The notes under the pieces were generated by a model that did no database searches, was not told the origin of the DNA, and saw only the letters and a program-made list of their open reading frames with translations. A stretch of DNA of 13,311 nucleotides from SAR116 cluster bacterium (lineage in GTDB: Bacteria; Pseudomonadota; Alphaproteobacteria; Puniceispirillales; UBA1172), in NCBI GenBank assembly GCA_002691725.1, contig NZIT01000119.1:1-13311 (forward strand), written 5' to 3'. A program made the position numbers and the translations under genes. Position 1 is the first letter of the stretch, and every line of letters starts with the position of its first letter. Below, one piece after another: positions 7,632-13,311 of this stretch.

Positions 7632-8670
7632 CGGCAGCCGCAATCATTGTATCAATTAAATCTAGCTGTGCCCCTTTCGGTGGCGTCAGCCCGATATAAC
7701 TCCACCCTGCATGCGACAGGCAGCGGCCGCGCGGTGTTCGCATAATCAACCCTGTCTGCATCAAATAAGGCTCTATAACCTCCTCTAAGACATCACGCTG
7801 TTCGGCAAGGATGGCGGCCAGCGTTTCCACACCAACAGGGCCGCCTCCATAATGTTCCGCCATGCCGTTCAAATAGCGTCTATCCATGGCATCAAGACCT
7901 GACGCATCCACATCAAGCGATAATAGCGCCTGATCTGCTATGCTCTGATCAACCAGCTCAACCGCATTAATCATCGCAATATCACGAACTCGCCTAAGCA
8001 AACGGCCAGCAATACGCGGTGTCCCGCGTGACCGCCGAGCAATTTCCAGCGCGCCATCAACAGCAAGCGGCATATTTAATTTGCCCGCAAGCCGCATCAA
8101 AATCGTTTGCAAATCATGCTCTGAATAAAACTCCATCCGCATCTGAATACCAAAGCGATCACGCAGCGGTGTCGTTAAAAGCCCTGATCGTGTCGTTGCC
8201 CCAACCAGCGTAAAGGGCGGTAAATCAATGCGAACAGAGCGTGCCGATGGCCCTTCGCCAATGATCAAATCCAGCTGAAAATCTTCCATCGCAGGATAAA
8301 GCACTTCTTCGACAGCAGGATTAAGGCGGTGAATCTCATCAATGAACAATACATCACGCGGCTGTAAATTGGTCAGCAATGCCGCCAGATCACCTGCCCG
8401 TGAAATCACTGGCCCAGACGTTGCCCTGAACCCGACTTTCAGCTCATGTGAAATAATTTGTGCCAAGGTCGTTTTGCCAAGCCCCGGCGGGCCATGAAGC
8501 AAAGCATGATCCATGGCCTCACCGCGCATCCCTGCCGCCTGGATAAAGGTTTCCAGATTACCAAGTCCAGCTGGCTGGCCAATAAAATTACGCAATGAGG
8601 ATGGCCGAAGCGTATCATCACCATTTTGCGCCTCTTTACTGACCAGCCGGTTTGTATCTTCTGTTGTCAC
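7621..8670 (-). CDS. ruvB: Holliday junction branch-migration ATPase RuvB
   Basis: RuvB is a hexameric AAA+ motor that, bound to RuvA, pumps DNA through Holliday junctions during recombinational repair. Intact motifs are Walker [10 protein letters not shown] (60-68), Walker [10 protein letters not shown] (108-116), the sensor GATTRSG (157-163) and the arginine-finger region PLRDRFG with Arg172. The C-terminal winged helix contains [15 protein letters not shown], also intact. At 349 residues it has normal length. The start is GTG 8670 with a GAGGGGG site 7 nt upstream. GTGA overlaps the ruvA TGA stop by 4 nt, so the two are translationally coupled. Its own stop overlaps the ybgC start. Confidence 0.98.
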   Translation of the reverse strand: MTTEDTNRLVSKEAQNGDDTLRPSSLRNFIGQPAGLGNLETFIQAAGMRGEAMDHALLHGPPGLGKTTLAQIISHELKVGFRATSGPVISRAGDLAALLTNLQPRDVLFIDEIHRLNPAVEEVLYPAMEDFQLDLIIGEGPSARSVRIDLPPFTLVGATTRSGLLTTPLRDRFGIQMRMEFYSEHDLQTILMRLAGKLNMPLAVDGALEIARRSRGTPRIAGRLLRRVRDIAMINAVELVDQSIADQALLSLDVDASGLDAMDRRYLNGMAEHYGGGPVGVETLAAILAEQRDVLEEVIEPYLMQTGLIMRTPRGRCLSHAGWSYIGLTPPKGAQLDLIDTMIAAADDD

Positions 8671-9341
8671 CGCCGAACCCCCTCTGCTAGACGCTTTAGG
8701 GCTTCGGGCAAGACAACTTCCAGGCTCGGATCGTCTAAACTGCTAATAATGATGGCCGTAACCTGATGAGCTTCGGCGCGGCCATAGCCCAGATTAACGA
8801 GCGCTGATACCGCATCAAGAAGCACATGATCACCGGCATTAGGGCTGCCTCTAGCCGCTCCCCCAAATCCTGCCCCGGCCAATCCTGCTCCCCCAAGTCC
8901 TGACCCATCAAGTCCTGCTCCGCCGCTAGATGGCGGTAACTCAGACACTTTCTCTGCCAGCTCATTAATGATGCGCTGGGCTAATTTTGGCCCAACCCCA
9001 TCGGCGCGGCAGATCATGGCTTTATCCGATGCCGCGATTGCCAGTATCACATCATCAGGCGATAGCGCCGACAGAATGGATAACGCCGCTTTCATGCCGA
9101 CCCCTTGCACGGTTTGCAACAATTTCCATGCCGCCTTTACATCGAGATCAGAAAATCCTGTTAGCGTGATGCTGTCATCTTTGATGCTTGTATCAACATA
9201 AACCGTCACCTCATCACCAATCTGGCCGATGCGTTCAAGACAGCGCCGTGTCATCTGACATTGATAGCCAACGCCGTTAACGTCAATAACACAGTCTGTA
9301 TTACCAAGGGCAAAAAGTCGGCCACGCAATATCGCAATCAT
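8667..9341 (-). CDS. ruvA: Holliday junction DNA-binding protein RuvA
   Basis: RuvA tetramers hold the four-way junction and recruit RuvB. Domain I (OB fold, residues 1-65) begins MIAILRGRL. Domain II has two helix-hairpin-helix motifs, at [13 protein letters not shown] (78-90) and [13 protein letters not shown] (113-125). Domain III (about 172-224), which binds RuvB, contains [19 protein letters not shown]. Between domains II and III is an unusual Gly/Ala-rich linker (about 139-166) made of pentapeptide-like units, encoded by 15-bp DNA repeats. At 224 residues it is a little longer than the usual 195-205, and the linker accounts for the difference. ATG 9341 overlaps the ruvC TGA stop (ATGA), with AAGGTGGG just upstream. 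Confidence 0.97.
   Translation of the reverse strand: MIAILRGRLFALGNTDCVIDVNGVGYQCQMTRRCLERIGQIGDEVTVYVDTSIKDDSITLTGFSDLDVKAAWKLLQTVQGVGMKAALSILSALSPDDVILAIAASDKAMICRADGVGPKLAQRIINELAEKVSELPPSSGGAGLDGSGLGGAGLAGAGFGGAARGSPNAGDHVLLDAVSALVNLGYGRAEAHQVTAIIISSLDDPSLEVVLPEALKRLAEGVRR
8866..8925 (-). repeat. 15-bp tandem repeat in ruvA encoding a Gly-rich linker
   Basis: Four adjacent 15-bp units on the plus strand (8866-8880, 8881-8895, 8896-8910, 8911-8925) share the core A[AG]TCCTG followed by a C-rich tail. A more diverged unit may precede them at 8851-8865. On the coding strand they encode the pentapeptides [15 protein letters not shown] and AGFGG, then AARG. The unit length is a multiple of three, so gain or loss of copies keeps ruvA in frame. 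Confidence 0.88.
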
Positions 9342-9919
9342 GATCGCCCACCTTGCCGTGATAATGCGGAGGATATGGCACGGCTTAATCCATCGGCCTG
9401 GGTGTTGGCCGCTTTGCCGCCATGTTCAGATTGCGGTTCGGTTTGCGGAAACGCCATTGCCGTTTCATTTGAGGCCGATATAGCCACCGCCAGCGCATCC
9501 GCCGCATCAACACCTGACGGGGTTATATTCAACAGCCTAGAGATCATATCTGACACTTGTGTTTTATCGGCTCTGCCCGAGCCTGTGATATTTTGTTTGA
9601 CGCGCCTTGCCGATATTTCATCGACGCTTAACCCTGCTTCTGCCATCGTCACAATGGCGACCCCTCTTGCCATGCCAAGCTTGAGTGCCGAGGCGGCGCT
9701 TTTGGCAACAAAAATCTCCTCGATTGCACCCCGATCAGGATCATAGGTTTTCATAACATCCGCCAAATGTGATTTAATATAGGCAAGACGTTCGCTCATT
9801 GGCGCATCTGGCGGCGGCTTTATCATACCATCAGCAACCCATGTCATGCGGTTGCCCTGAAAGCGGACGATGCCCCAGCCAGTTGATCTAAGCCCCGGAT
9901 CAATGCCACATATCCGCAT
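9338..9919 (-). CDS. ruvC: Holliday junction resolvase RuvC
   Basis: RuvC is a dimeric endonuclease with an RNase H fold that cuts Holliday junctions symmetrically in the RuvABC resolvasome. The four acidic metal ligands are present: Asp7 in GIDPGLRSTGWG, Glu67 in AIEEIFVAKS, and Asp138 and Asp141 in VDAADALAVA. At 193 residues it exceeds the roughly 165-175 typical length because of a polar C-terminal tail (about 155-193) with no recognisable motif. ATG 9919 has GAAAGG about 8 nt upstream. It follows yebC by 54 nt and overlaps ruvA by 4 nt. No LexA-type box is evident in the gap. Confidence 0.97.
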   Translation of the reverse strand: MRICGIDPGLRSTGWGIVRFQGNRMTWVADGMIKPPPDAPMSERLAYIKSHLADVMKTYDPDRGAIEEIFVAKSAASALKLGMARGVAIVTMAEAGLSVDEISARRVKQNITGSGRADKTQVSDMISRLLNITPSGVDAADALAVAISASNETAMAFPQTEPQSEHGGKAANTQADGLSRAISSALSRQGGRS

Positions 9920-9973
9920 GATCAGCCTTTCTCATATGATGGTTTCATCAATAGATTAATGCCGCCCTGATGA

Positions 9974-10717
9974 TCACGCATTCAATTTTGCCATGGTTTC
10001 TTCGGTAATATCAACATTTGAGGCAACGTTCTGTACATCATCAAGATCGTCAAGCGCATCCATCAATTTCATAAATGTCTGAGCTTGATCTTCGTTTATT
10101 GAGGTCGTGGTTTGCGGCTTCCATGTCAGATCAGATTCATCGGGCGCTCCAAACTTTTCCTCTAATGCTTCTCGAACGCTGCTGTAATCCTCAACAGTAG
10201 TCGTAATCTCATGACCATTCTCATCACATTCAACATTATCTGCGCCAGCCTCTAATCCCGCTTCAAACATGGCATCTTCGGCGGCTACCTCAAACGGGTA
10301 AAGGATTTGCCCAACTCGATCAAACATGAAACTGACGCTTCCCGTTTCACCAAGATTACCGCCAAATTTGCTAAATGTGGCGCGGACTTCTGATGCCGTG
10401 CGGTTGCGGTTATCGGTCAAGGCCTCAACAATGACGGCAATGCCTCCCGGGCCATATCCTTCATAGCGTATTTCATCATATTGCTCACCATCGCCGCCCT
10501 CAGCTTTTTTCAGAACACGGTCAATATTATCTTTCGGCATATTGGCGCCGCGACATGCCAGTAACGCTGTTCTTAGCCGAGGATTACCCTCAGGGTCTGT
10601 GCCACCTTTTGCGGCAACGGCCAGCTCTTTTATCAAGCGTGTGAATTTCTTGGCACGCTTGGCATCCTGCGCTCCTTTACGGTGCATAATATTTTTGAAT
10701 TTGGAATGGCCTGCCAT
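9974..10717 (-). CDS. yebC: YebC/PmpR family translation or regulatory factor
   Basis: The N terminus MAGHSKFKNIMHRKGAQD is the hallmark of the YebC/TACO1 family, and the internal EGYGPGGIAVIVEALTDNRNRT (about residues 84-105) is also characteristic. Older work described members as DNA-binding regulators such as PmpR. More recent work on YebC and mitochondrial TACO1 assigns a ribosome-associated role that helps translation through proline-rich stretches. At 247 residues it has normal length. ATG 10717 is preceded by a purine-rich GGGAAGGAAG, about 8 nt away. The yebC-ruvC linkage is common in Proteobacteria. Its 200-bp upstream gap contains tandem mini-ORF repeats, suggesting a separate transcription or translation-control region. 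Confidence 0.96.
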   Translation of the reverse strand: MAGHSKFKNIMHRKGAQDAKRAKKFTRLIKELAVAAKGGTDPEGNPRLRTALLACRGANMPKDNIDRVLKKAEGGDGEQYDEIRYEGYGPGGIAVIVEALTDNRNRTASEVRATFSKFGGNLGETGSVSFMFDRVGQILYPFEVAAEDAMFEAGLEAGADNVECDENGHEITTTVEDYSSVREALEEKFGAPDESDLTWKPQTTTSINEDQAQTFMKLMDALDDLDDVQNVASNVDITEETMAKLNA

Positions 10718-10723
10718 TTCGTC

Positions 10724-10774
10724 TTACTTCCTTCCCTCTTGGTTCTTAATATTTTTTATGATGACTATCTTCAT
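10724..10774 (-). CDS. Candidate 16-codon leader ORF upstream of yebC
   Basis: ATG 10774, in the repeat copy nearest yebC, opens a 16-codon frame (MKIVIIKNIKNQEGRK) ending with TAA 6 nt before the yebC ATG. AGGA lies 4 nt upstream of this ATG, a slightly short but possible spacing. The yebC ribosome binding site falls inside the ORF, so its translation could influence yebC initiation. Nothing shows that it is translated, and a chance origin is quite possible. Confidence 0.3.
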   Translation of the reverse strand: MKIVIIKNIKNQEGRK

Positions 10775-10832
10775 TAATTCCTAATTTGGCTTCATTAATT
10801 CCTAATCTGGCTTCATTAATTCCTAATTTGGC
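10770..10832 (-). repeat. Three 21-bp tandem repeats with SD-ATG units upstream of yebC
   Basis: Perfect head-to-tail 21-bp units occupy 10770-10790, 10791-10811 and 10812-10832, with one T/C difference in the middle copy. On the minus strand each carries AGGAATTAATGAA, that is, a Shine-Dalgarno-like AGGA 4 nt before an ATG. The first two ATGs open four-codon frames, MKPD-stop (10816-10802) and MKPN-stop (10795-10781), whose TAG stops overlap the next AGGA. The third opens the 16-codon frame annotated separately. The rest of the gap (10833-10917) holds a candidate -10 GATAAT (10852-10847), a CTATA/TATAG inverted repeat (10862-10876) and a weak hairpin with no T-tract (10876-10892). Confidence 0.9.
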
Positions 10833-10917
10833 TAATGTAGTGTTCTATTATCAACGCAATACTATATACGGTATAGGGTGATTATGCCACCCCATCTGCG
10901 GTTTCTTCATCGGGTTG

Positions 10918-11739
10918 CTATGCGGGATGTGATTGCGGCGATGTTGGCGATAGCGTGCCGCCACGGCGGAATGGGGTGATGGCTTGCGCCAGACCTGTTT
11001 CGTCATCGGTATCAACAATAATACCGCTCAAAGATGGCTCACCCATAGCGACACTGAGCTTGCCATTATCAACCCCAATAAAACGCCCGATAGCGGCCTC
11101 AGCATTCATGCCAATGACAGAGGTATAATCGCCGCACATGCCAACATCTGTCATATACGCCGTGCCTTTGGGGAGGATGCGGTGATCAGCAGTCGGAATA
11201 TGAGTATGCGTGCCAACAACCATAGATACACGGCCGTCATAGAGGATACCGGCGGCATTTTTCTCACTTGTTGCCTCACCATGAACATCAATCATGATCG
11301 CATCTGTATCTTCTGTCAGCACAAGCGTATCAAGACAGGCAGATATGGCCGGGAACATTGGCTCATTAGGGGCCATAAACAGATTAGTCATTGCATTGAT
11401 CACGGTTAGCCTGAGCCCTGCCGCATTAGTTACCGTCACCATGCCATTGCCTGAAGTGCCTTCCGGCATATTAATTGGCCGAATGAGCCGCGATTCTTGA
11501 TCAATATAAGCAAAAATCTCACGCTTATCCCAGACATGATTGCCCGTTGTCATCACATCAACCCCGACCGCTAAAAATTGATCAGCAATATCTGGCGTCA
11601 CGCCAAACCCGCCAGCGGAGTTCTCGACATTGACGACAACAAAATCAGCCTGCAATTCAGCCCTGATATCAGCTATGGTTTCGAGAACTGTTTGTCTTGC
11701 TATGCGGCCAACCACATCACCTAAAAATAATATCCGCAC
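10918..11739 (-). CDS. YmdB-type metallophosphoesterase (TIGR00282 family)
   Basis: Members of this family are dinuclear metallophosphoesterases; Bacillus YmdB hydrolyses 2',3'-cyclic nucleotides and affects late adaptive responses. All expected ligands are visible: Asp8 (FLGDVVG), Glu39-Asn40 (VNVENSAGG), Asn67-His68 (TTGNHVWD), His153 (DVHGEATSEK), and His178 and His180 (VGTHTHIPTAD). At 273 residues it has the family's usual length. The start is GTG 11739, with GAAAGG about 9 nt upstream. It lies 15 nt after the cyclo-ligase gene and is probably co-transcribed with it. The in vivo substrate in Alphaproteobacteria is not clear from sequence. This is unrelated to the E. coli gene also named ymdB, so I give no symbol. 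Confidence 0.93.
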   Translation of the reverse strand: MRILFLGDVVGRIARQTVLETIADIRAELQADFVVVNVENSAGGFGVTPDIADQFLAVGVDVMTTGNHVWDKREIFAYIDQESRLIRPINMPEGTSGNGMVTVTNAAGLRLTVINAMTNLFMAPNEPMFPAISACLDTLVLTEDTDAIMIDVHGEATSEKNAAGILYDGRVSMVVGTHTHIPTADHRILPKGTAYMTDVGMCGDYTSVIGMNAEAAIGRFIGVDNGKLSVAMGEPSLSGIIVDTDDETGLAQAITPFRRGGTLSPTSPQSHPA

Positions 11740-11754
11740 TTAATCAGCCTTTCT

Positions 11755-12447
11755 TTATCCTAAATCTTCTCTATCGTTTAAGCGGTTCTGGGCAGCTTTG
11801 GGCTCAATCAATCCCTGTTCGGTCAAGATGGCATCAAGCGCGGCATCATATTTGCCTCTGGGAACAGATATGACATGCTGGCCAGCATAAGCAATCCCCA
11901 CCGCTTTTACCATATGGGACGTATTCTGACGAATGTCAGCCAGCGTGCGATCATAAAAGCCGCCGCCATAGCCAAGCCGATAGCACGATTGATCATAAGC
12001 CAGAAGCGGCGCCAAAATAAGATGCGGGATAACCACCGGAGCATCAGAGGCTGGCTCTGACGTGCCATATAGCCCGTCTATCATGGTATCCCCCATGCGC
12101 CATTGATGAAAGCGCAATGGCGTCTCTGGTTTTAGTGTTGCTGGCAAGCAGGTTGCCATTCTGTCATCAGCATTGATCAATGCCGACATTAACGGGCGTG
12201 GGTCTAATTCCGAACTGATTGGCCAATATCCGGCGACCATAACTTTGCTGTTGGCGGCTTTACTATTTTCGGGGGGGGCAAAAAGCCCGTGATCAGTTGC
12301 CCAGGAAATAAGCATAGCGGCATGTTCCGCCAGAGATTGCGCCGCCAATGGATGATGTTCTTTCAGCATGTTCCGATGTGAAGACTGGCTTTTCCTTAAC
12401 GCCGCTTTCTCCGCTAATAAAAGACTGTCATGATCAACTGTTGTCAT
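11755..12447 (-). CDS. 5-formyltetrahydrofolate cyclo-ligase (5,10-methenyl-THF synthetase)
   Basis: The enzyme converts 5-formyl-THF to 5,10-methenyl-THF with ATP, returning a stored folate to one-carbon metabolism. The nucleotide-binding signature RLGYGGGFYDRTL is at residues 157-169, and the folate-side PISSELDPRPL motif is at about 76-86. The N-terminal basic segment KAALRKSQSSHR also fits the family. At 230 residues it is slightly longer than average, with a polar insertion near 58-68 and a charged tail. A run of eight C in the coding strand (12271-12278) falls in that insertion, but the frame is intact. ATG 12447 has only a weak GGGA upstream. Its place directly after 6S RNA matches the ssrS-ygfA arrangement of E. 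coli (symbols ygfA or fau are also used). Confidence 0.95.
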   Translation of the reverse strand: MTTVDHDSLLLAEKAALRKSQSSHRNMLKEHHPLAAQSLAEHAAMLISWATDHGLFAPPENSKAANSKVMVAGYWPISSELDPRPLMSALINADDRMATCLPATLKPETPLRFHQWRMGDTMIDGLYGTSEPASDAPVVIPHLILAPLLAYDQSCYRLGYGGGFYDRTLADIRQNTSHMVKAVGIAYAGQHVISVPRGKYDAALDAILTEQGLIEPKAAQNRLNDREDLG

Positions 12448-12458
12448 CTTTTGGAAAT

Positions 12459-12488
12459 CCCGACTTGAAGTATCTGCCCGATTTGAAG
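12459..12488 (-). repeat. Pair of 12-bp direct repeats upstream of the cyclo-ligase gene
   Basis: On the plus strand CCCGACTTGAAG (12459-12470) and CCCGATTTGAAG (12477-12488) match at 11 of 12 positions with an 18-bp repeat distance. They lie 12-41 nt upstream of the start codon, in the expected 5' leader. They may be an mRNA or regulator binding site, or slippage products. Confidence 0.6.
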
Positions 12489-12504
12489 CACCTAATTTTA
12501 TAAT

Positions 12505-12530
12505 AATAATCCGGCATAATAATCCGGCAT
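12505..12530 (-). repeat. Two 13-bp tandem repeats downstream of 6S RNA
   Basis: The unit AATAATCCGGCAT occurs at 12505-12517 and, identically, at 12518-12530 on the plus strand, followed by a degenerate third start (AATGATCTG). It lies between the 6S RNA 3' region and the cyclo-ligase gene. No ORF or clear promoter consensus explains it. Confidence 0.75.
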
Positions 12531-12546
12531 AATGATCTGAATAGGT

Positions 12547-12560
12547 ATTGCTAAAGCAAT
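12547..12560 (-). other. Hairpin downstream of 6S RNA
   Basis: ATTGC and GCAAT form a 5-bp perfect stem with a 4-nt loop, about 12 nt past the predicted 6S 3' end. There is no T-run, so termination would be weak. It may mark an RNA processing point, with read-through into the cyclo-ligase gene. Confidence 0.4.
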
Positions 12561-12572
12561 GCTCTTAACGTT

Positions 12573-12727
12573 CGGTGTAGCCAGAATACCGTTGGTCTCA
12601 TTATCCTCTGTGACCTGCTAAGCAGGTGGGCGTCGCAATAAACAGACCGCAATCTGTACAGAGGCAACTCCCAAGAGTAATGGTATGGCCCCAGGGATCA
12701 ATTTACCTGACGCATATTCCAGCTACT
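12573..12727 (-). ncRNA. ssrS: 6S RNA
   Basis: 6S RNA binds sigma70-type RNA polymerase holoenzyme by mimicking an open promoter and so represses transcription in stationary phase. The sequence folds as expected. A long closing stem pairs GUAGCUGGAAUAU (12726-12714) with AUUCUGGCUAC and its neighbours (ending at 12577), 13 pairs with a few G-U. An open central bubble contains the conserved CCCUGGGGCC. An apical stem CCUCUGU/ACAGAGG (12664-12658 with 12611-12605) contains the ACCUGC-UUA-GCAGGU hairpin (12627-12613). Motifs shared with E. coli include UCCCUG.GCC and UGCGACG...GGU.ACAG. The length of about 155 nt suits an alphaproteobacterial 6S RNA. Placement between zapA and the cyclo-ligase gene agrees. 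The ends are estimated from the closing stem and the promoter. Confidence 0.93.
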
Positions 12728-12733
12728 TTTCAT

Positions 12734-12762
12734 CATTTAATCTGGCTTGATCTGTGATGCAA
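12734..12762 (-). promoter_or_regulatory. Sigma70-type promoter of 6S RNA
   Basis: A -35 element TTGCAT (12762-12757) and a -10 element TAAATG (12739-12734) are separated by 17 bp. The -10 overlaps the zapA stop codon. Start-site geometry predicts +1 near 12727, one base before the 6S closing stem begins, which supports both calls. Confidence 0.65.
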
Positions 12763-13075
12763 GCCGTTCTATCCGCTTTGTGATGCTTTCAATACTGGTG
12801 ACGATCTGTTCTTGACCATTTTCTGATGTGGCGGCTGGGTTTTCTGATACGGCAGAGCCATTTTTATTTTCCAGATCATTGATGCGATCAGCAAAGATTA
12901 ATCCCACCATAACTAACAGCCTTGATTCGTTGATTGAGCTGTTACCGCCAGCAATTTGCTGGGCGGTTTTGTCGAGCTTAGCGGCTAGTGCCTGAATATG
13001 CTCCTCCTCGCCGGGATTGCAGGCTAGCGGATAATTATGCCCATTAATCGAGATGGTGACTCTACCCTCAGCCAT
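12737..13075 (-). CDS. zapA: Cell division protein ZapA
   Basis: ZapA binds and cross-links FtsZ filaments in the cytoplasmic Z-ring. The globular N-terminal domain shows the family pattern VTISINGHNYPLACNPGEEEHI (about residues 6-27) and then ALAAKLDKTAQQI. NESRLLVMVGLIFADRINDLE (about 49-69) leads into the coiled-coil tail (about 85-110). At 112 residues it has normal length. ATG 13075 lies 3 nt after the upstream stop, with AGGAG about 12 nt away inside that gene, so the two are coupled. The location immediately upstream of 6S RNA is a conserved arrangement. Confidence 0.94.
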   Translation of the reverse strand: MAEGRVTISINGHNYPLACNPGEEEHIQALAAKLDKTAQQIAGGNSSINESRLLVMVGLIFADRINDLENKNGSAVSENPAATSENGQEQIVTSIESITKRIERLASQIKPD

Positions 13076-13078
13076 GAC

Positions 13079-13306
13079 TTAGATGTCTCCTGCGGGAGCT
13101 TGTTTTGCCGTTGCTTGTTCCAATATGGCAATCGCTTCGGTCATCATGATTTCGATATCGTGGATATGCTGTTTGACCGAATCATCACTTGCAGCAAATT
13201 CTATTGTGGCAGGCCGCTTCGTCATACTGTCTTCCGCCATGCTGGCTTCTAATGTAGCAAGGGCATCAGATAATTGCTTTAGGGCATGTTCGAGTTTGCC
13301 GCTCAT
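13079..13306 (-). CDS. Small coiled-coil protein upstream of zapA (DUF4164-like, tentative)
   Basis: This 75-residue acidic protein has two helical stretches with heptad-like hydrophobic spacing, LEHALKQLSDALATLEASM (about 5-23) and VKQHIHDIEIMMTEAIAIL (about 44-62). There is no signal peptide or membrane segment. A small coiled-coil protein in this position is common in Alphaproteobacteria, and DUF4164 is the family I would expect, but I cannot confirm membership. Tight linkage to zapA (3-nt gap) suggests a role near cell division. ATG 13306 is five bases from the window edge, so its ribosome binding site cannot be seen and an upstream start cannot be excluded. Confidence 0.7.
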   Translation of the reverse strand: MSGKLEHALKQLSDALATLEASMAEDSMTKRPATIEFAASDDSVKQHIHDIEIMMTEAIAILEQATAKQAPAGDI

Positions 13307-13311
13307 ATATC

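Noticed and set aside
9261..9746. Plus-strand open frame of 161 codons opposite ruvC and ruvA.
   Set aside because: It is antisense to clearly conserved genes with intact catalytic motifs; its composition is what antisense reading gives, with no start signal.
9920..9973. LexA/SOS box upstream of ruvC.
   Set aside because: Neither the GTTC-N7-GTTC alphaproteobacterial form nor a CTG-N10-CAG box is seen in the gap.
10750..10841. Open frame through the 21-bp repeats reading the heptad AKLGINE three times.
   Set aside because: The frame is open only because the repeat length is a multiple of three; it has no ATG, GTG or TTG start after the preceding TAG stop.
10876..10892. GGGTG/CACCC hairpin as terminator of the ymdB-like gene.
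   Set aside because: Only five base pairs, a 7-nt loop and no T-tract, so an intrinsic terminator is not supported.
10984..11409. Plus-strand open frame of 141 codons opposite the ymdB-like gene.
   Set aside because: It is a shadow of a gene whose metal ligands are all intact; no recognisable domain or ribosome binding site.
1..13311. Mobile element, CRISPR array, tRNA or a horizontally acquired island.
   Set aside because: All genes are co-directional core genes in a conserved order; no transposase, integrase, direct-repeat/spacer pattern, tRNA cloverleaf or abrupt composition change was seen.

Overview
The window looks like a core-genome segment from an alphaproteobacterium of moderate, slightly AT-leaning composition. 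The evidence is gene order and protein character, not a database match. All protein genes read on the minus strand, so transcription runs from position 13311 towards 1. The order zapA - 6S RNA - 5-formyl-THF cyclo-ligase, then ymdB-like - yebC - ruvC - ruvA - ruvB - ybgC - tolQ - tolR - tolA - tolB - pal - cpoB - tilS - ftsH, is typical of Alphaproteobacteria. A Rhodospirillales- or SAR116-like marine lineage is a guess only.

In transcription order, the right end (13306-12448) holds a small coiled-coil protein, the cell-division protein ZapA and a well-folding 6S RNA with its own sigma70-type promoter overlapping the zapA stop codon. Next come the folate enzyme 5-formyl-THF cyclo-ligase (12447-11755) and a YmdB-type metallophosphoesterase (11739-10918). 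A 200-bp gap follows, with three 21-bp tandem repeats, each carrying a Shine-Dalgarno-like AGGA and an ATG. It leads into yebC (10717-9974). ruvC, ruvA and ruvB then follow, with 4-bp stop/start overlaps at ruvC/ruvA and ruvA/ruvB, and ruvB overlaps ybgC.

The left half is the cell-envelope Tol-Pal cluster: ybgC, tolQ, tolR, tolA and tolB, tightly packed, with a TAATG junction between tolA and tolB. A 167-bp gap before pal contains a -10-like element and a perfect 14-bp palindrome between two direct repeats. Pal ends in a strong intrinsic terminator, then cpoB (ybgF) and tilS follow with an overlap. The first 36 bases are the start of ftsH, cut by the window edge.

Functionally, the RuvABC proteins process Holliday junctions. 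TolQRAB-Pal-CpoB links inner membrane, peptidoglycan and outer membrane at division, while ZapA supports the FtsZ ring. TilS, YebC and FtsH serve translation and protein quality control. I see no mobile element, CRISPR array, tRNA, rRNA or obvious foreign island. The most unusual material is small-scale: in-frame 15-bp repeats in ruvA and at the end of tilS, the tandem mini-ORFs before yebC, the operator-like palindrome before pal, and direct repeats before the cyclo-ligase gene. No striking new multi-gene system is visible.
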